Below are positions 59,886 to 64,000 of a stretch of 64,000 nt of DNA, in pieces (position 1 is the first letter of the stretch; the number at the start of each line of letters is the position of its first letter). The notes below the pieces were generated by a model. The model did no database searches. It was not told the DNA's origin and saw only the letters and a program-made list of their open reading frames with translations. The stretch is from Nectonema munidae. Taxonomy: Eukaryota > Nematomorpha > Nectonematoida > Nectonematidae. Location of the stretch: positions 2,108,001 through 2,172,000 of the forward strand of contig JAUIRK010000898.1 of NCBI GenBank assembly GCA_030549495.1. The letters run 5' to 3'. Both the position numbers and the translations under genes were made by a program.

Positions 59886-60120
59886 ATGAGTAACCTCAGA
59901 AAAGTTTATCCAGAATTGGCCAGTAAGGGCCTACTCAAAAATGAAAGAACATCATTTCTAGCAATCGAGATTGGATATTGCTTTTGTTTTCTTCAAGATC
60001 TCCTCTCATTTTATTACAAAGCAAAAGAAGCCACACACGATTGGAGCAACTCTCATCAAATCTTGCATGATAAAGGCTGCTCCTTTTGTGCTCGAACAGA
60101 AGTGTGTCAACAGATAGCAT
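59886..60120 (+). pseudogene. hAT transposase N-terminal fragment
   Basis: Resembles the region after the BED finger in ZBED5/SCAND3-type transposases: LRKVYPELASKG near the start, then (in the next frame) PHTIGATLIKSCMIKAAPFV, which matches the conserved KPHTIGE.LI.P.M. block. A frame change between the two shows it is inactive. Confidence 0.65.
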
Positions 60121-60123
60121 AGT

Positions 60124-60262
60124 TTAACCCATTTACGACGAATGTTCCTATTTTGGAACATAAGTAATTTCATCTTCGTCTGCTTTTTTCAATGACTTTG
60201 AATATAAATCGTCTGCGTTTTTTTTAGATATCGTCTGCTTTGCTTGGTCTTAAATGGGTTAA
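60124..60262. mobile_element. TTAA MITE, 139 bp
   Basis: TTAACCCATTTACGACGAA at the left, and TAAATGGGTTAA at the right as its inverted end; bounded by TTAA at 60124-60127 and 60259-60262. It shares ATCGTCTGC and TAGATATCGTCTGCTTT with the copies at 39690-39768 and 40581-40698. Its right TTAA is also the left TTAA of the piggyBac element. Confidence 0.8.
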
Positions 60263-60275
60263 CCCTAGAACGACC

Positions 60276-60293
60276 AAACCGGTCAATTGACCG
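60276..60293. promoter_or_regulatory. Subterminal palindromic site, left end
   Basis: AACCGGTCAATTGACCG lies 13 bases inside the left end. A related half-palindromic ACCGGTCAAAAGACCG is at about 60455. Together with 62904-62925 they look like transposase binding sites; this is inferred from position and symmetry. Confidence 0.5.
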
Positions 60294-60570
60294 ATAATCA
60301 AATTTACTAGTAAAATAACTTTTAGAGTTTGATATGGAATCAGTTTAAACTCTAAGAATTCTTTTTTTTTGTTTCTTACTATTAATTGATCAACCCTTTT
60401 TTTTGTTTTTAGGTCACTTGAAATTTTTATAATCTTTTATTCATCTAAGACCGTACCGGTCAAAAGACCGTAGTTATTATCGTGCACCTCTTTAACAAAA
60501 AAAATTAAAAAATGTTGTTTGAAAATTACTTTATTCATTAAATAAATGTTGAAAAAATTATAGCACTCTA

Positions 60571-62175
60571 TTATGATAATTTTAAGCATAGTTTGCATAC
60601 TTGGATAGAGCATGAACCACACGTGTAGTCAAAACAATTAGGACATAAAGTTCTTGTCTTATTTTTTTGGCAAATTCGACATGTAGTTCTTTGACCTTCT
60701 TTTAAAACTTTTACATGAGAAGTTGATGGCCTTTCTTCAGTTAAAAATAGTGTTTTCCTTTGAAGATCTGTTGAAGTTCTTTCTTTTTCGCATAAAGACT
60801 CTCCTAATTCTATCAAATAATCCCTTCTTTTTTGTTTGAAATTTCCATTTCTTTTGACAAAATATAGGAATTCAAACATACCAAGTCTAGTAAATTGAAA
60901 AAAACTGCAAGTGGCCACCTCCTTGAACCTGGTTTTGTGGAGTAGGCTCTCAACATCTCATCAGCAGAATCTACTCCTCCTTTTGCTTTATTATAATCAA
61001 GTATGCACTCTGGTCGCTTTTTAGAATCGTGAGAGTTGACTTTGGGATTCTGGTGCTCTGAGGATAAAAGAAAAACATCTTTGTTTTTTTTAGCTCGATA
61101 TCCAACCAGCATGATACCCTCATTATGAGAGAAAAGAAATTTTGAACTGTAAAGTGTGTCATTCTTTTCAAACTTTATCTCTTTAGGAATTTCTCTTCTG
61201 TGAGATCGTATTGTCCCAACGAGAGTTGTTTTTAGCTTCAGGAGTTTTCTGGCGCAAGAAAGACTTGTAAAAAAATTGTCACAAGTAACATTGAAGCCCA
61301 TGTCTTTATAGGGCTCCATTAATTTTATCACAACATGCTCGCCCAAACCTAAAGAACCACGCGACTCATCTTTGCCTATATAAGGAAGTGCTTGCAAGAT
61401 GTAGTTGTTTAGTGAGTCACAAAGCATCCAGAATTTAATTCCAAACTTCGAAGGCTTGTTTGGCATATATTGGATGAACTTGCATCTACTACGACAAGGG
61501 TAGAGTTGTTCATCAACTGTCACTGATCCATATGGAAAAAAACATTTTTGAAAGTTGTTAGTTACACTAGTCCACAAGGACCGAATTGCTGCAAATGAAT
61601 CTTTTTCTTTTCTGAAAGAGCGTAATTTTTTATCATCGAATCGTATGTAACGTAAAATTTTTTTGTATTCATTGCGAGACATTGTTTCTCTAAATATTTT
61701 TCTTCCGTAAGTAGCATTCCAAAAATTGTGTAAAGGCTCGCTACGTCCTTTCAAGACACCTCTTAGGATACAAAGTCCAAGAAATGCATGCAGTTTAGAT
61801 AAAGGTAAAGTAAAATTAGATTCACCTCTTTTTTTTAGCTTCTTCTAGAGTAAAGGAGATTAGATCATTAAGGTTTTCATAACCAAACATTTCCATAAAA
61901 ACATCTAAAATATTATTTACACGATTTTTTATAAAAGATGTTGCCCCGCCAGATCTACGAAGAAGATTGCGTGAAAGAGTTTTACTTGATGAAGGGCATT
62001 CAGATGTCCAGACGGTACTATCCCTTGCTTGAAAAGTATTAGAAGTAGAAGAGTAAGAAGAAGAACTTGAGGCATCACTAGTATCATAATCAAGATCAGA
62101 TGATGATGAAGAATATTCATCAGAAGTTGAAGATTCATAAGAATCAGTACTATCAACAGCTATTTTTTCAGTCAT
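60571..62175 (-). pseudogene. piggyBac transposase
   Basis: DDE/DDD transposase that cuts and pastes at TTAA. Start chosen at ATG 62175 (MTEKIAVDSTDSYE). In order: an acidic, serine-rich N-terminus; LSKLHAFLGLCILRG; PLHNFWNATYG; catalytic Asp in VTVDEQLYP, VTCDNFFTS and GGVDSADEM; WPLAVFFNLLDL; and a C-terminal Cys-rich finger (CRICQKNKTRTLCPNC, YTCGSCSIQVCKLC). All three catalytic Asp and the finger are present. Two breaks: a one-base change in a run of eight A at about 61830 (between EEAKKK and the ESNFTLPL segment), and one near 60860 just after NSYILS. The gene is otherwise complete, so decay is recent. Confidence 0.9.
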
Positions 62176-62276
62176 GTAATGTTTGAAGTTGAAGTAAAAA
62201 GTAATCAAACAGCAGGTTGTAGAAGTTATCAAAACAGTATTGAAAAATAAAAAAGAAATAGTGAAATAAATATACT

Positions 62277-62600
62277 TTATTCACAAACTCCAAAACATTT
62301 GTGTTATAAAAATGCTTTCACTTTATCTTGCAGAAATGTTGTAATAATTGATATACCGTATTCATACATATATATGATTCTTATATCAAAATAATAAACA
62401 AATATTCTTGAGCAAGGTTGAAAATGAAGAGAGAAAACCGATAAAATATTTATACTTTTATTATCAACATATTTCACAACATTTGTATTACAAATTGATT
62501 CTTCAAGGCCATTGAAGAATTGTTATAATCTATATACCGTATTTATTTATACATTATTTTCAAATCAATATGATAATAAACAAAATAATAGATGGTAAAA
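62277..62600. repeat. Diverged 182-bp tandem pair inside the piggyBac
   Basis: Two related units (62277-62420 and 62459-62600) share TTTATTATCA/ TTTATTCACA starts, ACAACATTTGT[G/A]TTA, a [T/C]TATATACCGTATT block and ATAATAAACAAA ends. They form the 5' untranslated region of the transposase gene and may hold its promoter. Confidence 0.6.
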
Positions 62601-62903
62601 TGGTAGTTTGGTTCTTTACACACAGATATTACAACTGTTTTTACGTAGGGATGTCAACCTTTTTGTGTATACTTATATCTTGATATGATTCTTTACTTTC
62701 ATCGTTCTTTGTTACACATTTTGGTTTTGTGGTGTTTGGTTATGGCGTACACCATGAAAATGGTTGATACAAGTTTAGCCCTGCCTCTGCCGAAAATTCA
62801 TAGCTTGATGTGAGAGGTGTTTCTGCACCTTATCAATAAAAATAGCCTATAACATTTTATACACATTTATAATCATAGCACAAAAAACTAAAATAAAATA
62901 ACT

Positions 62904-62925
62904 AAACCGGTCAATTGACCGGTTT
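62904..62925. promoter_or_regulatory. Perfect 22-bp palindrome, right end of piggyBac
   Basis: Core ACCGGTCAATTGACCGGT with three extra paired bases on each side, about 40 bases inside the right terminus. It matches the left-end site at 60276-60293. A likely transposase binding site; inference. Confidence 0.55.
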
Positions 62926-62968
62926 GGTCTTACTTGATATACAAGTTTAATGGTCTTTCTAGGGTTAA

Positions 62969-63560
62969 GCTGCGAATCGATGACATGTACGACAACATCA
63001 AATTTCATGTGATGAAAAAAATTCGATTCTCTCCTCCATGCCATCCAACTGGATGAACCCAAAGAGACCGCACAATTTATGGTTTATACTCAGTTCATCT
63101 CGAAAAATCAAGTCTACCAGGAGTTCCTTTTCTGGCCCCCATTGATAACAACTACAAAGACGGAAGTTATCATGAAGATAATGCCAAACTTGTTTCAAGT
63201 GCAAAAACTATTCTGTGCAAAGTTGGCTTGTGTCTGCACGGACGCGCTCCCAGCGTTCTCATCTCCAAGTCAGGATTCGTCACTCTATTCATGTAGAACG
63301 CGGGTGTGTCATTACAACACACTGCCTGATTGACCATTATGCTCTTGCTTCCAACGCACTTCCTGCTTCTTCCAAAATGACTTTGGAAACTATGATCAGC
63401 GTCGTGTACCATATCATAGGATTGGGACCCAAGAGAAGGTTGTTTCGCCAGTTACCTCTTCTTTTAGACATCTGTTCGTTCTCTGTTAAAAGACCATGTT
63501 TGTGCTCTTGTATTTGAAGATCTTTGATGAATTGCAGGCAGTTCAAGGAAAGGGTTGAAG
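62969..63560 (+). pseudogene. hAT transposase, continued after the insertions
   Basis: Right after the TTAA the frame gives LRIDDMYDNIKFHVMKKI, the conserved RI.DM block that follows the zinc-finger region. Then come FISKNQVYQEFLFWPPL and CVCTDALPAF (VCTDGAPAM block) in 63079-63333, and HCLIDHYALASNALPASSK with RRLFRQL at 63330-63470. Frames shift several times. The break at TTAA lies exactly where the N-terminal fragment stops, supporting one ancestral hAT. Confidence 0.7.
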
Positions 63561-63660
63561 AGCCATCTAAATATTATCTTGAATACTTGAAAGACATGCT
63601 CAAAGCTTTGAATGGACAAAGTGGACAGTTGCAGCGCCCGAATATCAATATCATATACTA

Positions 63661-63747
63661 ATAAAGAAACACATTTTCAAAGCAAACTATTTTTGAAAGG
63701 GGTATTTTGCAGAGTATAGAACGTTGGCCCATTTTATATTTATAAAA
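63661..63747 (+). repeat. Right copy of the 85-bp direct repeat
   Basis: Nearly identical to 59011-59097; see that entry. Confidence 0.9.
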
Positions 63748-64000
63748 CTACATTTTCGCACTGATAAAATTTACGCGAGAGCATAAAATCTTCTAAAATT
63801 TTTTTTTTATAAAATTCTTTCGATTTCATTCTTATATACTCCCGATAGGTAGCCAGATACTTAGGTCAAAGGTTACCAAAAACTTAGAGGGGCTATTTCA
63901 ATCATATTACGTATTAATAAAATTCTATAAAAAACAAGGGAGAAAATGGTACTTTATTGCGTTTAACATTCATTTAAAAATTCTTGCAATCAAAAACACT
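63748..64000. other. No gene recognised
   Basis: AT-rich end of the window, nothing supportable. Confidence 0.4.

Larger units (their letters stand above)
60259..62968 (-). mobile_element. piggyBac transposon, 2.7 kb
   Basis: TTAA at 60259-60262 and 62965-62968 flank inverted ends CCCTAGAACGACCA (left) and TGGTCTTTCTAGGG (right). TTAA plus CCCTAGAA is the classic piggyBac signature. A single transposase gene lies on the minus strand. Palindromic GACCGGTCAATTGACC-type sites lie near both ends. The ends are intact, but the transposase has two frameshifts. Confidence 0.95.
59725..63660 (+). mobile_element. Buster/ZBED-like hAT, split by a MITE and a piggyBac
   Basis: A hAT-like end (CCGTGGTTCCCAAAC) opens the element at about 59725. 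Transposase coding lies at 59886-60120 and resumes at 62969. The two insertions between them occupy 60124-62968. The right terminus was not located; coding similarity fades by about 63600. Without the insertions the relic is about 1.1 kb. Confidence 0.7.

Noticed and set aside
60571-60918. N-terminal part of the minus frame starting MATCSFFQF as a separate protein
   Set aside because: It is a shadow of the WPLAVFFNLLDL segment of the piggyBac transposase; only its downstream part is the true C-terminus.
61820-61840. Programmed frameshift at the A8 run of the piggyBac transposase
   Set aside because: The shift needed is in the +1 direction, not the -1 typical for such A-runs, and piggyBac is not known to use one; a mutation or sequencing error is simpler.

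Overview
The window looks like AT-rich, repeat-dense nuclear DNA of an arthropod. A crustacean such as a parasitic copepod (sea louse type) is my best guess, inferred from the very short introns, the AT-rich gene deserts and the mix of hAT, piggyBac, RTE and tRNA-derived SINE elements; no sequence comparison was run. Only one host gene is secure: a two-exon RhoA/Rho1-type GTPase on the minus strand at 41849-42472. A second, weaker host candidate is a possible gene on the plus strand around 2260-6730, with one candidate internal exon and one candidate terminal exon.

Almost everything else recognisable is mobile DNA, often nested. From left to right: a decayed reverse-transcriptase fossil (7500-8750), a deleted hAT (9373-10155), a tRNA-type SINE (10464-10622), two small inverted-repeat elements (11988-12205, 13896-14054), and a large hAT with a TTF/DUF4371-type transposase (about 13858-21692). 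That hAT is split by a 4.6-kb TTAA-bounded element made almost wholly of two satellite arrays (15957-20580). There follow SINE-A copy 1 (21918-22096), two hAT MITEs with perfect 8-bp target duplications (22989-23256, 24750-25070), LINE fragments (23723-24606), a Buster/ZBED5-like hAT relic (26281-27235), an RTE LINE tail (27834-28140), an element with 120-bp inverted repeats and TTAA ends (28143-29928), another hAT MITE (30487-30859), another deleted hAT (32015-33730), SINE-B copies (34801-34942, 39147-39272), a fossil of an arthropod repeat-associated gene family (37880-39000), and small TTAA MITEs (39690-39768, 40581-40698).

Right of the Rho gene lie SINE-A copy 2 (43922-44098) and a 5'-truncated RNase H-bearing LINE (44406-47174) whose 874-codon frame is still fully open but almost lacks ATG codons. 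A second, inverted copy of the same LINE family (47288-55041) was split by a nearly full-length RTE element (49677-53081) with an 18-bp target duplication. SINE-A copy 3, itself split by a SINE-B with a 12-bp duplication, sits at 55061-55388. An inverted second copy of the TTAA/satellite element starts at 56606. The right end holds a Buster-like hAT split by a TTAA MITE plus a piggyBac element (60124-62968), all enclosed by an 85-bp direct repeat (59011-59097, 63661-63747).

The most interesting functional link is between the RNase H LINE and SINE-A. They share a 3' tail with a small hairpin whose stem has changed by compensating base pairs, which suggests that SINE-A is mobilised by this LINE family. 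The second highlight is the TTAA/satellite element: cutting it out leaving one TTAA gives back the interrupted hAT coding frame, which fixes its borders.
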